DNA of 64,000 bases from Dellaglioa kimchii (GTDB lineage Bacteria > Bacillota > Bacilli > Lactobacillales > Lactobacillaceae), in assembly GCF_046115505.1 (NCBI RefSeq), contig NZ_CP170736.1:124001-188000 (forward strand), in the 5' to 3' direction. Below the pieces are notes generated by a model. It saw nothing but the letters and a program-made list of their open reading frames with translations, did not search any database and had not been told where the DNA came from. The translations under genes were made by a program, and so were the position numbers. This document shows, one piece after another, positions 44,551-52,664 of the stretch (position 1 is the first letter of the stretch; every line of letters begins with the position of its first letter).

Positions 44551-45261
44551 ATGAAATTAATTATTGTTAAAGACCAAAATGAGGGTGGCCAAAAAGGCTA
44601 CGAAATTTTTAAAGCTGCTAAAGAAACAAACGCTAAAGTTTTTGGACTTGCTACAGGAAGCACACCGTTAACAACCTATGCTGCAATTGCAGCTAGTGAC
44701 TTGGATTTTATGGATTCAACATCAGTTAACTTAGATGAATATGTTGGTTTAGGTGAAAAAGATTCACAAAGTTACCGTTACTTTATGAATGAAAATTTAT
44801 TTAGTAAAAAACCATTTAAGACATCTTACTTACCTAATGGTCTTGAAAGTGATTCAGAAAAAGAAACAAAACGTTATGACAAAATTATTGAAGATAACCC
44901 AATCGATTTACAAATTTTGGGTATTGGTAAAAATGGTCATATTGGATTCAATGAACCTGGAACAGCTGAAGATAGCTTGACACATAAAGTTCATTTAACG
45001 GAGTCAACGATCAAATCAAATGCACGTTTCTTTGATAACGAAAATGATGTTCCCAAATATGCTTATTCAATGGGTATTGGATCAATCATGAAGTCGCACA
45101 AGATTTTACTTGAAGCTTTTGGTGAAAGTAAGGCAGAAGCTATTAAGGGAATGATTGAGGGCCCAATAACAGAAGACCTACCTGCAAGTTTCTTACAAAA
45201 TCATGATGATGTAGTTGTCATTGTTGATGAAGCAGCTGCAAGTTTATTAAAAAATAAATAA
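44551..45261 (+). CDS. nagB: glucosamine-6-phosphate deaminase
   Basis: 236 residues. GLATGSTPLTTY (about 33-44), NLDEYVGL with catalytic Asp, and GIGKNGHIGFNEPG (about 126-139, active-site His). Converts glucosamine-6-phosphate to fructose-6-phosphate plus ammonia; catabolic counterpart of GlmS. Single gene with terminator. Likely repressed by a NagR protein encoded elsewhere. Confidence 0.97.
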   Translation: MKLIIVKDQNEGGQKGYEIFKAAKETNAKVFGLATGSTPLTTYAAIAASDLDFMDSTSVNLDEYVGLGEKDSQSYRYFMNENLFSKKPFKTSYLPNGLESDSEKETKRYDKIIEDNPIDLQILGIGKNGHIGFNEPGTAEDSLTHKVHLTESTIKSNARFFDNENDVPKYAYSMGIGSIMKSHKILLEAFGESKAEAIKGMIEGPITEDLPASFLQNHDDVVVIVDEAAASLLKNK

Positions 45262-45277
45262 AATTATCATCCATATG

Positions 45278-45325
45278 TAGAACTAATTCATTTAAAGCGT
45301 TAAAATAAATGGATTAGTTCTATTT
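45278..45325 (+). terminator. terminator of nagB
   Basis: TAGAACTAATTCATTTA and TAAATGGATTAGTTCTA form a 17-bp stem; the T tail is short (TTTGTGTTT). Confidence 0.7.
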
Positions 45326-45411
45326 GTGTTTCGTGCTTGCTTGACGGTTGATAGTAAGTCTAGTAACATGATGACAATTGTAAGAAAATACGTTTTTAGG
45401 AAGTTGAAAAA

Positions 45412-46476
45412 ATGGTCGATTATAAAATTAGAGTAAAAAATGTCACAAAAGAATATGACTTATTTAAAACAAAATCTGAACATATCAAATCATTCTTTTC
45501 TTTTAAAAGTACGACGGTACCTCATTTTTGGTCTCTTAAAGGAATCTCAATGGATGTTATGAGTGGAGAAACACTTGGTTTAATTGGCGTTAACGGCTCA
45601 GGTAAATCAACGTTATCCAATATTATTTCGGGAATTATTCCACAAACAACCGGTATTGTAGATGTTCGCGGAGAAACTTCTATTATTGCTATCGGCGCTG
45701 GATTGAGAGGCCAACTAACCGGATTAGAAAATATTCGATTAAAAGGGTTAATGCAGGGCTTAACTAATCAACAAATTGATGACATTTTAGATGAAATTAT
45801 TAATTTTGCTGATTTAGGTGATTTTGTTTATCAACCTGTTAAAAGCTATTCTAGTGGGATGAAATCTCGTTTAGGCTTTGCTATTGCCGTGCATATTGAT
45901 CCTGATATTTTGATTATTGATGAGGCATTGTCAGTTGGCGATGATACTTTTTATCAAAAATGTGTTGATAAAATTAATGAATTTAAAGAACAAGGAAAAA
46001 CAATTATTTTTGTTAGTCATTCATTAAAACAAATTGAAATGCTATGCGATCGTGTCGCATGGATCCAATATGGTGATTTAAAACAAGTTGGTCCTACTAA
46101 AGAAGTTGTCACTAAATATAAAGCTTATATTGATTGGTTTAAAAAATTATCAAAAAAAGAAAAAACAGCGTACCAAAAGAAACAAAAAGAGGCTCAAAAA
46201 GCGTTTAGTATCGATGACTATCTTATTAGTCAAGTAGACAAAGAAAGCGCTGATGAAGCAAATTTAGGCGTTTCAAAGCAAGTTGTTACCGAAAAGGTAA
46301 AAAAGGATTTCTATGGCTCTGTTTTAAATGAAAAAATGTCTAAACCAAGTAAGGTGCTTACAGCTGTGATTTTAGTCGCTGTGGTATTCTTTAGTTTAGT
46401 AAATATATCAGGGCATTCAATAAGTCATATTATTGAGAACCCAACAAGTATTGTTCATCCAGATAATACGAAATAA
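45412..46476 (+). CDS. tagH: teichoic acid/polysaccharide ABC exporter ATP-binding protein
   Basis: 354 residues. ABC domain (about 1-235) with GVNGSGKST, signature YSSGMKSRLGF and Walker B ILIIDEALSVGD, the pattern of the TagH/Wzt group. A linker rich in Lys/Gln and a single C-terminal membrane helix (about 312-333) follow, as in Gram-positive TagH proteins. Would energise export of wall teichoic acid with a TagG permease, but no tagG is in this window. Separate transcription unit. Confidence 0.88.
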   Translation: MVDYKIRVKNVTKEYDLFKTKSEHIKSFFSFKSTTVPHFWSLKGISMDVMSGETLGLIGVNGSGKSTLSNIISGIIPQTTGIVDVRGETSIIAIGAGLRGQLTGLENIRLKGLMQGLTNQQIDDILDEIINFADLGDFVYQPVKSYSSGMKSRLGFAIAVHIDPDILIIDEALSVGDDTFYQKCVDKINEFKEQGKTIIFVSHSLKQIEMLCDRVAWIQYGDLKQVGPTKEVVTKYKAYIDWFKKLSKKEKTAYQKKQKEAQKAFSIDDYLISQVDKESADEANLGVSKQVVTEKVKKDFYGSVLNEKMSKPSKVLTAVILVAVVFFSLVNISGHSISHIIENPTSIVHPDNTK

Positions 46477-46482
46477 TAGGAA

Positions 46483-46517
46483 AGTGTTGGCGTAGATAAT
46501 TCGACAGCACTTTTTTA
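46483..46517 (+). terminator. terminator of tagH
   Basis: AAGTGTTGGCG pairs (one mismatch) with CGACAGCACTT, then a T run. Located between tagH and the small-RNA promoter. Confidence 0.75.
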
Positions 46518-46527
46518 ATACAAACTA

Positions 46528-46556
46528 TTGACAACGCTTACATTAGATGTTATCTT
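46528..46556 (+). promoter_or_regulatory. strong promoter overlapped by a cre site
   Basis: TTGACA, 17 bases, TATCTT. TGACAACGCTTACA (46529-46542) fits the CcpA operator consensus TGWNANCGNTNWCA at every position and covers the -35 and part of the spacer, so CcpA would repress. It drives the RNA at 46563. Confidence 0.65.
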
Positions 46557-46562
46557 AAGTTT

Positions 46563-46640
46563 GTAAGGTATATGAATTACCTTTATCAATTCTCTTTCTC
46601 TCTTATGCTAGCCACTATTGCGATGTAGTGGCTTTTTTTG
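46563..46640 (+). ncRNA. candidate trans-acting small RNA, about 77 nt
   Basis: Between the promoter and a strong terminator there is no plausible reading frame. Predicted structure: 5' hairpin AAGGTA/TACCTT (46565-46583), an unpaired pyrimidine-rich stretch ATTCTCTTTCTCTCTT (46589-46604), then a terminator AGCCACTA/TAGTGGCT (46610-46633) with seven T. The CU-rich single strand is complementary to Shine-Dalgarno-like AG-rich sequences, a common small-RNA seed. The cre site over its promoter suggests control by sugar supply. Not a family I can name. A short leader for the downstream gene is less likely because that gene has its own promoter. Confidence 0.6.
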
Positions 46641-46646
46641 TGCTTG

Positions 46647-46675
46647 TTGTACTTATTGTCAAATGTGTTTATACT
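46647..46675 (+). promoter_or_regulatory. promoter of the 102-residue protein gene
   Basis: TTGTAC, 17 bases, TATACT, 36 bases before the ATG at 46712 and directly after the small-RNA terminator. Confidence 0.55.
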
Positions 46676-46711
46676 TAATTAAGAGAATAGATGTAGAAAG
46701 TTGGGTTCAAT

Positions 46712-47020
46712 ATGAAAAGTCATGAAGTTTTATCATTAATTGAAGAAATTACTAGAAAAGATGGTTCTAAATATTTTGAATTATCGAACATGGTACAAAA
46801 TGGGAGAGCGGAACTTGCAGTTCAAAGAGATTTATTGAAAGAAGTCCGTATTCTACAGTTAAATATTCCCAGATCATCACACGTTATTAATTATGAAAAA
46901 TATATTAATCAAAATTTTGAAATGCCACTAGAAGCATTTACTGAATATCAAGAGTGGCATAAAACAGAAGAAGCTCAAAACGATTTGAATGCGATATTAA
47001 AAGACAATCATATTGAGTAA
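46712..47020 (+). CDS. hypothetical cytoplasmic protein
   Basis: 102 residues, no signal peptide or membrane helix, mostly helical and acidic, with charged N-terminal half and FEMPLEAFTEYQEWHKTEEAQ near the C-terminus. I do not recognise a family. The ribosome site is weak (AAAGTTGGG). It has a promoter of its own and is followed by the tRNA-Asn promoter. Codon use resembles the neighbouring genes, which supports it being real. Confidence 0.65.
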   Translation: MKSHEVLSLIEEITRKDGSKYFELSNMVQNGRAELAVQRDLLKEVRILQLNIPRSSHVINYEKYINQNFEMPLEAFTEYQEWHKTEEAQNDLNAILKDNHIE

Positions 47021-47037
47021 ATATTACCAAAAATATC

Positions 47038-47067
47038 TTTACAAAATAGGTTAACCTATGGTATAAA
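47038..47067 (+). promoter_or_regulatory. promoter of tRNA-Asn
   Basis: TTTACA, 18 bases, TATAAA, 30 bases before the tRNA. Confidence 0.5.
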
Positions 47068-47097
47068 ATAGTATAGACAGAAATGAATTATAAAGAT

Positions 47098-47169
47098 TGC
47101 TCAGTAGTTCAGCGGTAGAACGCTTGACTGTTAATCAAGATGTCGTAGGTTCGATCCCTACCTGAGCAG
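47098..47169 (+). tRNA. tRNA-Asn (anticodon GTT)
   Basis: 72 bases. Acceptor arms TGCTCAG and CTGAGCA, anticodon stem CTTGA/TCAAG with loop CTGTTAA (anticodon GTT), T arm GTAGG-TTCGATC-CCTAC, discriminator G. CCA not encoded. Stands alone, with its own promoter and terminator. Confidence 0.94.
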
Positions 47170-47178
47170 TATTCATAG

Positions 47179-47212
47179 AGGATGATCGACTTACTGCCGG
47201 TTATCTTTTTTT
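47179..47212 (+). terminator. terminator of tRNA-Asn
   Basis: GATGATCG pairs (two G-U) with CGGTTATC, then seven T. Confidence 0.7.
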
Positions 47213-47261
47213 ATTTATGAACTTAATTTTTTGAGTCCATTATAAGAAATTAATGATTAAC

Positions 47262-47290
47262 TTGAATTATTTCTGAATACAGTTTAAAAT
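47262..47290 (+). promoter_or_regulatory. promoter of the 50-residue protein gene
   Basis: TTGAAT, 17 bases, TAAAAT, 31 bases before the ATG. Confidence 0.5.
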
Positions 47291-47320
47291 TAAGAGATTG
47301 TAAGAAAGGGGGATTGCGAA

Positions 47321-47473
47321 ATGTCATCAAACAACCATACAGGTGTCGGTAACGATCGTCGTCCAGTTAATACTCCAAACAAAAAGAACCGTCGTCGTAA
47401 ACAACAAGAACTTGCTACTTTCTTAAAAGAAAGCAAAGCTAACGACGCAGCAGTTGCAGCAAAAAAAGCATAA
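47321..47473 (+). CDS. small basic protein, 50 residues
   Basis: ATG at 47321 behind AAGAAAGGGGG, stop at 47471. The product begins SSNNHTGVGNDRRPVN, has a strongly basic patch NKKNRRRKQQ (about 19-28) and an Ala/Lys-rich helical C-terminus. The codons are those preferred in the glycolytic genes (CGT, GCA, GTT), and the gene has a promoter, an excellent ribosome site and a perfect terminator, so it is very likely expressed. Basic composition suggests nucleic-acid or ribosome binding, which is inference. Easily missed by gene finders because of its size. Confidence 0.75.
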   Translation: MSSNNHTGVGNDRRPVNTPNKKNRRRKQQELATFLKESKANDAAVAAKKA

Positions 47474-47493
47474 TTTAGTTAAATAAATGATGG

Positions 47494-47522
47494 CCACCGT
47501 TGATTAGAACGGTGGTTTTTTT
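47494..47522 (+). terminator. terminator of the 50-residue protein gene
   Basis: CCACCGTT and AACGGTGG pair around GATTAG, followed by seven T. Confidence 0.9.
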
Positions 47523-47620
47523 GCATACTTTAGAATGAGTATTTTTTATTTAAATATATTTTTAGTACCTTTTAGCTTACAATAAAAGAATCAATAAACT
47601 GACTAATGGAGTGATTTAAA

Positions 47621-48322
47621 TTGGCTAAGAATTTTTATGCGGTATATAAAGGACGTAAAACGGGTATTTTCACCAAATGGCCTGATGTAGCAAAATTGGT
47701 TAATGGGTACGATGGAGCGCGATACAAAGGATTTGAAACACGAGATGAAGCCCAAAATTGGATGGATGATGGGGCGCCTAGACCAACAGCAACAGGTAGT
47801 AAAAAAGGGTCAACAGCAGTTCATCAATCTGTAACTTTAACTTCAGATTCAATTCAAGTCTGGACTGATGGTGGTTCGAGAAATCATGGTAATAAATTAG
47901 GCGGTCATGTCTTAGCAGAAGATACTGCGGCATGGGCATTTTATATTAAAACACCGAGTGAAGCCTTTTCTGGTACAGATGGTGAAAAAGGTAAGACTAA
48001 TAATCATATGGAAATTATGGCTTTTCTTCAAGCTATGAAAAAATTAATTGATTTAGGATTACGTGAAGAACACGTTGTATTTATATTAGATTCAAAGTAT
48101 GTCTTGAACGCAATTCAAAAAAATTGGTTAGTAGGTTGGCAACGTCGAAATTGGAAAAAAGCGGATGGTCAAACGGTACTTAATGTTGAACTTTGGCAAC
48201 AAGTTGCTGAATTAATACCCGCTTTCACTAATGTTGATTTTGAATGGACAAAGGGTCATGCAGATAATGAAGGTAATAATAAAGTTGATGAATTATTAAA
48301 TGAAACAATGGATAAAATGTAA
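47621..48322 (+). CDS. rnhA: ribonuclease HI with N-terminal viroplasmin-like domain
   Basis: 233 residues from a TTG start behind GGAGTGA. The N-terminal domain (about 4-48, FYAVYKGRKTGIFTKWPD) is the caulimovirus viroplasmin/RNase HI RNA-DNA-hybrid-binding domain. The catalytic domain (about 78-230) has WTDGGS, NNHMEIMAF, LDSKYVLNA and KGHADNEGNNKVDEL, giving the Asp-Glu-Asp-Asp set. Degrades RNA in RNA-DNA hybrids. Single gene. Confidence 0.95.
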   Translation: MAKNFYAVYKGRKTGIFTKWPDVAKLVNGYDGARYKGFETRDEAQNWMDDGAPRPTATGSKKGSTAVHQSVTLTSDSIQVWTDGGSRNHGNKLGGHVLAEDTAAWAFYIKTPSEAFSGTDGEKGKTNNHMEIMAFLQAMKKLIDLGLREEHVVFILDSKYVLNAIQKNWLVGWQRRNWKKADGQTVLNVELWQQVAELIPAFTNVDFEWTKGHADNEGNNKVDELLNETMDKM

Positions 48323-48330
48323 GATAGGTG

Positions 48331-48368
48331 AAGTGGATTTCTACTAATGTAGAGAGCCACTTTTTTTA
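48331..48368 (+). terminator. terminator of rnhA
   Basis: AAGTGG and CCACTT form the outer stem with an inner CTAC/GTAG stem around TAAT, then a T run. Confidence 0.8.
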
Positions 48369-48437
48369 TTTAAATGAATTCAAATTAAGATGAATAAAAA
48401 AGATTAGGCAGTAAATTAAAACGTTTACTGAAAGCGG

Positions 48438-48466
48438 TTGCTAAAATTCTAACGCGGTGTTATTAT
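48438..48466 (+). promoter_or_regulatory. promoter of the ArsR regulator-ohyA operon
   Basis: TTGCTA, 17 bases, TATTAT, 35 bases before the regulator start. No clear ArsR-type palindrome was found. Confidence 0.5.
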
Positions 48467-48500
48467 ATTCATGAAGATAGATATAGGGGGATGATTGACA

Positions 48501-48845
48501 ATGGAAGCTGAAGAATTAGAACCAGGGCAATCCGAAGCGTTACAGGAATTTATTTCCAATCTAGATATTTTGAATGCTTTGGCAGATGAAAAAAGACAAC
48601 GATTAATTATTTTGCTAGGTTCTAAGTCACGGCAAGAGTTAACGGTTTCTGAGCTGGTTGACCGCATGGCATTATCACAACCGGCAGTTTCACATCATTT
48701 GAAAGTTTTAAAAAATGTGGGACTTATTGATTACAAGCAAACAGGATTAAAACGTTTTTACTTTTTAACACCTGAAAAAACATTAAACCGTTTGGAACAT
48801 TTAATTAAAATGATTCGTGAAGGCGAAAAATCGAAGGAGGAATAG
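48501..48845 (+). CDS. ArsR-family helix-turn-helix regulator
   Basis: About 114 residues. Winged helix-turn-helix (about 20-100) with LADEKRQRLIILL and LSQPAVSHHLKVLKNVGLID. The metal-binding Cys motif of ArsR/SmtB sensors (CxC) is absent, so it probably does not sense metal; fatty-acid stress is a reasonable guess from its partner. The ATG at 48501 or TTG at 48495 could start it (AGGGGG ends at 48490). It lies 3 bases before ohyA, so the two form an operon. Confidence 0.9.
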   Translation: MEAEELEPGQSEALQEFISNLDILNALADEKRQRLIILLGSKSRQELTVSELVDRMALSQPAVSHHLKVLKNVGLIDYKQTGLKRFYFLTPEKTLNRLEHLIKMIREGEKSKEE

Positions 48846-48848
48846 ATT

Positions 48849-50528
48849 ATGACTCAAAAAGCATATATGATTGGTACAGGCGTTGGTAACTTAGCAGCAG
48901 GTATTTATTTAATTCGCGATGGTGGCTGGCATGGTGACCAAATTACGATGTTTGGTTTAGAAAAACATGGTGCTAATGATGGCGCTGCAGTTAAAGATTA
49001 TGTGACTGAATATGGTAACCAAGGTTTGAGTAATCAAAAGGGATTCCTGGCTAAGGGTGGTCGTATGTTGAATGAAGAAACATATGAAAACTTATGGGAT
49101 GTTCTTCGAGAAGTGCCATCATTGGATAATCCTGGAAAGACAGTTACAGATGAAATTTTAGACTTTGATCATGCACATCCAACACATGATATTGCACGTT
49201 TAATTGATAAAATGGATGGTATTAGAAATAAAGGCGGTAAGAATGATTACCGTCATATGCAATTTAATACACGAGATCGCGTTTTACTTACAAAATTAAT
49301 GACGATGCCTGAATCAAAGGAATCAGAGATTAATGATATTAGTATTGAAAAATGGTTTGAAAATAGTCCACATATGTTTACAACTAATTTCTGGTATATG
49401 TGGCAAACAACTTTTGCCTTCAAAAAGGAAAGTTCAGCGATGGAATTACGTCGTTACATGAACCGAATGATTCTTGAATTTAGTCGTATTAATACATTGG
49501 AAGGTGTTACAAGAACACCATATAACCAATATGAAAGTATTATTTTACCAATGCGTAAATATCTTACAGACCGTGGTGTAACCTTTGTGGATAACCGTAA
49601 GATAACTGAATTTAAATTTAAAGATACAGCTTTACGTGATGATATTGTTGTCACTTGTCTTGAATATGAAGAAGTCGATAATGATAATAAAGTCGGCGAA
49701 ATCATTATTAATGATGGCGATTTAGTATTTGATACGAATGGTTCAATTACAGATAGTTCATCAATGGGCGATATTGATACACCGATTGTGGAAAATATGG
49801 ACTATGCACCTAGTGCTAAATTATGGAAACAAGCTACTGAACATTTCTATAACTTAGGTAAACCAGATAAATTCTTTAATGATCGACAACAAAGTGAATG
49901 GATGAGTTTTACAGTCACAACTGATAATCATTTAGCAGTAAATGAAATTGCACGGATTACACAACAAGAACCTGGTAATGCATTGAATACCTGGGTTGAT
50001 AGTAATAATTTATTATCAATCGTGGTTCATCATCAACCTCATTTCCATGCTCAAAAAGAAAATGAGACTGTATTCTGGGGTTACTGTTTATATCCTCGTC
50101 GCAAGGGTGATTTTGTTCAAAAACCATTTATCGAGATGACTGGTCGCGAAATGTTAGAAGAATTATTAGGCCATTTGGCACAAACAGATACAGCTACGAA
50201 CAATATTAGCCAACGTACAGATGAAATTATGGATAGTGTTGTTAATGTTATACCTGTTTATATGCCATATGCGAGTGCCTTATTTAACCGTCGCGCAATT
50301 GGTGATCGTCCTGACGTTGTACCTGAACATTCAAAGAACTTGGCCTTTATTAGTCAATTCGCAGAAATGCCATTTGATATGGTCTTTACAGAACAATATT
50401 CGTTCCGTTGTGCACAAATTGCTGTGTACAAGTTCTTAGGAATTTCAGATACGCAATTAACACCATTACATCATTATGAAAAAATGCCAAAAGTTTTGGC
50501 TAAAGCAACGAAAACAATGTTTAGATAA
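48849..50528 (+). CDS. ohyA: oleate hydratase
   Basis: 559 residues, the usual length. FAD-binding start YMIGTGVGNLAAGIYLIRDG (about 6-25), the conserved FLAKGGRMLNEETYENLWD (about 63-81) and NTRDRVLLTKLM, with C-terminal EQYSFRCAQ. Adds water to the cis-9 double bond of oleic and other unsaturated fatty acids to give 10-hydroxy acids. Known in lactic acid bacteria to lower the toxicity of free fatty acids. ATG after GGAGG. Terminator follows. Confidence 0.97.
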   Translation: MTQKAYMIGTGVGNLAAGIYLIRDGGWHGDQITMFGLEKHGANDGAAVKDYVTEYGNQGLSNQKGFLAKGGRMLNEETYENLWDVLREVPSLDNPGKTVTDEILDFDHAHPTHDIARLIDKMDGIRNKGGKNDYRHMQFNTRDRVLLTKLMTMPESKESEINDISIEKWFENSPHMFTTNFWYMWQTTFAFKKESSAMELRRYMNRMILEFSRINTLEGVTRTPYNQYESIILPMRKYLTDRGVTFVDNRKITEFKFKDTALRDDIVVTCLEYEEVDNDNKVGEIIINDGDLVFDTNGSITDSSSMGDIDTPIVENMDYAPSAKLWKQATEHFYNLGKPDKFFNDRQQSEWMSFTVTTDNHLAVNEIARITQQEPGNALNTWVDSNNLLSIVVHHQPHFHAQKENETVFWGYCLYPRRKGDFVQKPFIEMTGREMLEELLGHLAQTDTATNNISQRTDEIMDSVVNVIPVYMPYASALFNRRAIGDRPDVVPEHSKNLAFISQFAEMPFDMVFTEQYSFRCAQIAVYKFLGISDTQLTPLHHYEKMPKVLAKATKTMFR

Positions 50529-50535
50529 GTTGAAA

Positions 50536-50574
50536 TAACGATTTATAAGAATTTTTATAAATCGTTATTTTTTT
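50536..50574 (+). terminator. terminator of ohyA
   Basis: AACGATTTATAA and TTATAAATCGTT pair perfectly around GAATTT, then T run. Confidence 0.9.
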
Positions 50575-50617
50575 GATGTATAATTAAGATTCATTCTAAT
50601 TCGGAGAAGGTGTCTTA

Positions 50618-51769
50618 ATGATCAAAATAAATACAGTAGCTGATCAGATACAATTATCAGGTATTCGTCGATTTGATGAATGGGTCTCCAAAATAGACGG
50701 TATCGATAAGTTAACGTTAGGTGAACCTAATTTCATCACACCTCAACATATTATGGACGTTACAAAAACAGCACTTGATAACGGACGAACACATTATGAA
50801 GCCTCAGCCGGTAATCCAGAATTACGACAGGCAACGGCTGATTATTATAATGAAAAGTTTGAATTAGCTTATGACGCAAAGAATGTTTTAGTGACCGTTG
50901 GGGCAACTGAGGCAATTGCTACAGCATTAAAGACGGTAACAACACCAGGAGATTACATTTTAGTACCGGTTCCTTGTTATCCAGCTTACTTGCCATTAAT
51001 GCAGTTACAAGGCGTTAAACCTATTTTTATGGATACACGTACGACGAACTTTAGGGTAACGGCAGAGCTTATTGAAAAGACATTGCAGGAAAATAAGAAT
51101 AAAGCTATCGTTGGATTTATATTTAATTATCCAACTAACCCTACTGGTGTTTCTTATGGTAAAATTGAGTTATCTTCTATTAAAGATGTTTTGAAAAAAC
51201 ATGACATTTGGGTAATGAGCGATGAAATTTACTGTGAGTTAACCTATGAACAACCACATATTTCCATGGCTAATTTGTATCCTGAAGGGACAATTTTAAT
51301 AATGGGATTGTCTAAATCACATGCAATGACCGGTTGGCGGATTGGATTTGTATTAGCGGAAGAACGATTAATTAATGCTATGAAAAAGGTCCATCAATAT
51401 CACGTAACGACCGCGGCAACTTTATCACAAGTAGCAGCACTTGAAGCTGTTAAAAATGGGAAGCAAGATAGTGTACCAATGAGAGATGCTTATCATATTC
51501 GTCGTGATAGATTGGTAACAGCCTTAGAAAAATTAGGTTATAATTTAATTAAACCGGATGGCGCCTTTTATTTATTCGTTGAAATACCTAAAAAACTAAA
51601 ATTAACGTCAGTTGAATTTTGTCAGCAACTTGCTCTGAAAGAAAAGGTAGCTGTTGTTCCAGGTAGTGCATTCACAGAATTTGGTGAGGGCTACTTTAGA
51701 ATAAGTTTTGCTGCAAGTGATGAACAGTTAGCAAAACTCATCATCGCCTTGGAAAATAGTAAGCATTAA
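50618..51769 (+). CDS. class I/II pyridoxal-phosphate aminotransferase
   Basis: 383 residues. GEPNFITPQHI substrate segment, NYPTNPTG (about 177), VMSDEIYCEL and the Lys of GLSKSHAMTGWRIGF (about 230) that binds pyridoxal phosphate. Resembles PatA/AraT-type aminotransferases acting on aromatic amino acids, aspartate or N-acetyl-diaminopimelate; the substrate cannot be settled here. ATG after GGAGAAGG. Confidence 0.93.
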   Translation: MIKINTVADQIQLSGIRRFDEWVSKIDGIDKLTLGEPNFITPQHIMDVTKTALDNGRTHYEASAGNPELRQATADYYNEKFELAYDAKNVLVTVGATEAIATALKTVTTPGDYILVPVPCYPAYLPLMQLQGVKPIFMDTRTTNFRVTAELIEKTLQENKNKAIVGFIFNYPTNPTGVSYGKIELSSIKDVLKKHDIWVMSDEIYCELTYEQPHISMANLYPEGTILIMGLSKSHAMTGWRIGFVLAEERLINAMKKVHQYHVTTAATLSQVAALEAVKNGKQDSVPMRDAYHIRRDRLVTALEKLGYNLIKPDGAFYLFVEIPKKLKLTSVEFCQQLALKEKVAVVPGSAFTEFGEGYFRISFAASDEQLAKLIIALENSKH

Positions 51770-51825
51770 ATTCAATTTATTAATCTAATTATGGTACGTT
51801 TGTATGAGTAAAAGGAGTGATTAAA

Positions 51826-51999
51826 ATGGATGGAAATGTTGACTGGACAATTGCTGAGCTTAAAAAAATTGAAACAGAAGAAAACCAATTATTGATTGAA
51901 GCTACAATTGCGCTATTAAAAGATCAGTCAGTTGAAATTGAGAGCTTGCATGGCTCAATGGAAGGGCAGCTTTGGAGCCCAAGTAACTGGCGTAAGTAA
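51826..51999 (+). CDS. small acidic hypothetical protein
   Basis: 57 residues from the ATG at 51826 behind AAAGGAGTG. Acidic, mostly helical (AELKKIETEENQLLIEATIALLKDQ segment), ending LWSPSNWRK. No recognised domain. It lies 42 bases before the universal stress protein gene, with no terminator between, so the two are probably co-transcribed. Confidence 0.7.
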   Translation: MDGNVDWTIAELKKIETEENQLLIEATIALLKDQSVEIESLHGSMEGQLWSPSNWRK

Positions 52000-52040
52000 A
52001 ATCATCAATAATGGCAACAAAACAAGTGAGGAGTGACAAT

Positions 52041-52523
52041 ATGAATAATAGATTAGAAAAGTTGGACTTTGATATAACACCGGTAACTTTTAAACGCGTT
52101 TTAGTTGCCATAGATGAGGATGATTCTGAATCATCAATTTTAGCTTTTAATTATGCGGTAGCGTTAGCTAAGTTACAACAAATTCCTTTAGGGATTGTTT
52201 CAATATTAGAGACAGGTGATATGAATATTTTTGATTCTATGTCACCAGTTGTTATCAAAGAAAATAAACAATTACTTGAAGAAAGTATCGAACGCTATGT
52301 AGATAAGGCGCATGATTTTGGCGTTAAAAATGTACAAGCAATTGTTTCTGCTGGTAGACCAGGTTCCGAAATTGTTGAGAAGGTTATTCCAGATTTTAAA
52401 CCGGATATTCTAATTTGCGGTTCAAAAACGAATACGCCAAGTAATTCAAAGAAATTATTTATTGGCTCTCAAGCTAGTTACATGGCTCAAAATGCACAAT
52501 GTTCCGTTAGTGTCATCAGATAA
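52041..52523 (+). CDS. universal stress protein, UspA family
   Basis: About 160 residues from the ATG at 52041 behind GAGGAGTG. RVLVAIDEDDSESSILAF at about 19-36, ICGSKTN near 133 and a C-terminal GSQASYMAQNAQCSVSVIR, which keeps part of the ATP-binding GxxG-N9-G pattern (the first glycines are weak). USP domains bind ATP and accumulate in stress; the exact role is not predictable. Terminator follows. Confidence 0.93.
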   Translation: MNNRLEKLDFDITPVTFKRVLVAIDEDDSESSILAFNYAVALAKLQQIPLGIVSILETGDMNIFDSMSPVVIKENKQLLEESIERYVDKAHDFGVKNVQAIVSAGRPGSEIVEKVIPDFKPDILICGSKTNTPSNSKKLFIGSQASYMAQNAQCSVSVIR

Positions 52524-52544
52524 TATTTTAAAAATATGAATGTT

Positions 52545-52587
52545 AAAAGAGCGAAAAACTCATTTTACAGTTTTTTGCTCTTTTTTA
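52545..52587 (+). terminator. terminator of the stress protein gene
   Basis: AAAAGAGCGAAAAACT and AGTTTTTTGCTCTTTT pair with one bulge, then T run. Confidence 0.85.
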
Positions 52588-52664
52588 ATAAAAAAATAAC
52601 ATAATTGTTCGTATATATGATAAGATTAACCATAGTAAATTAAAATATAGTGAGGATGGTTAAA

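Noticed and set aside
48429..48442. cre site at the ArsR-ohyA promoter (TGAAAGCGGTTGCT)
   Set aside because: Two mismatches to TGWNANCGNTNWCA, including the terminal A; too weak to claim next to the full match at 46529.
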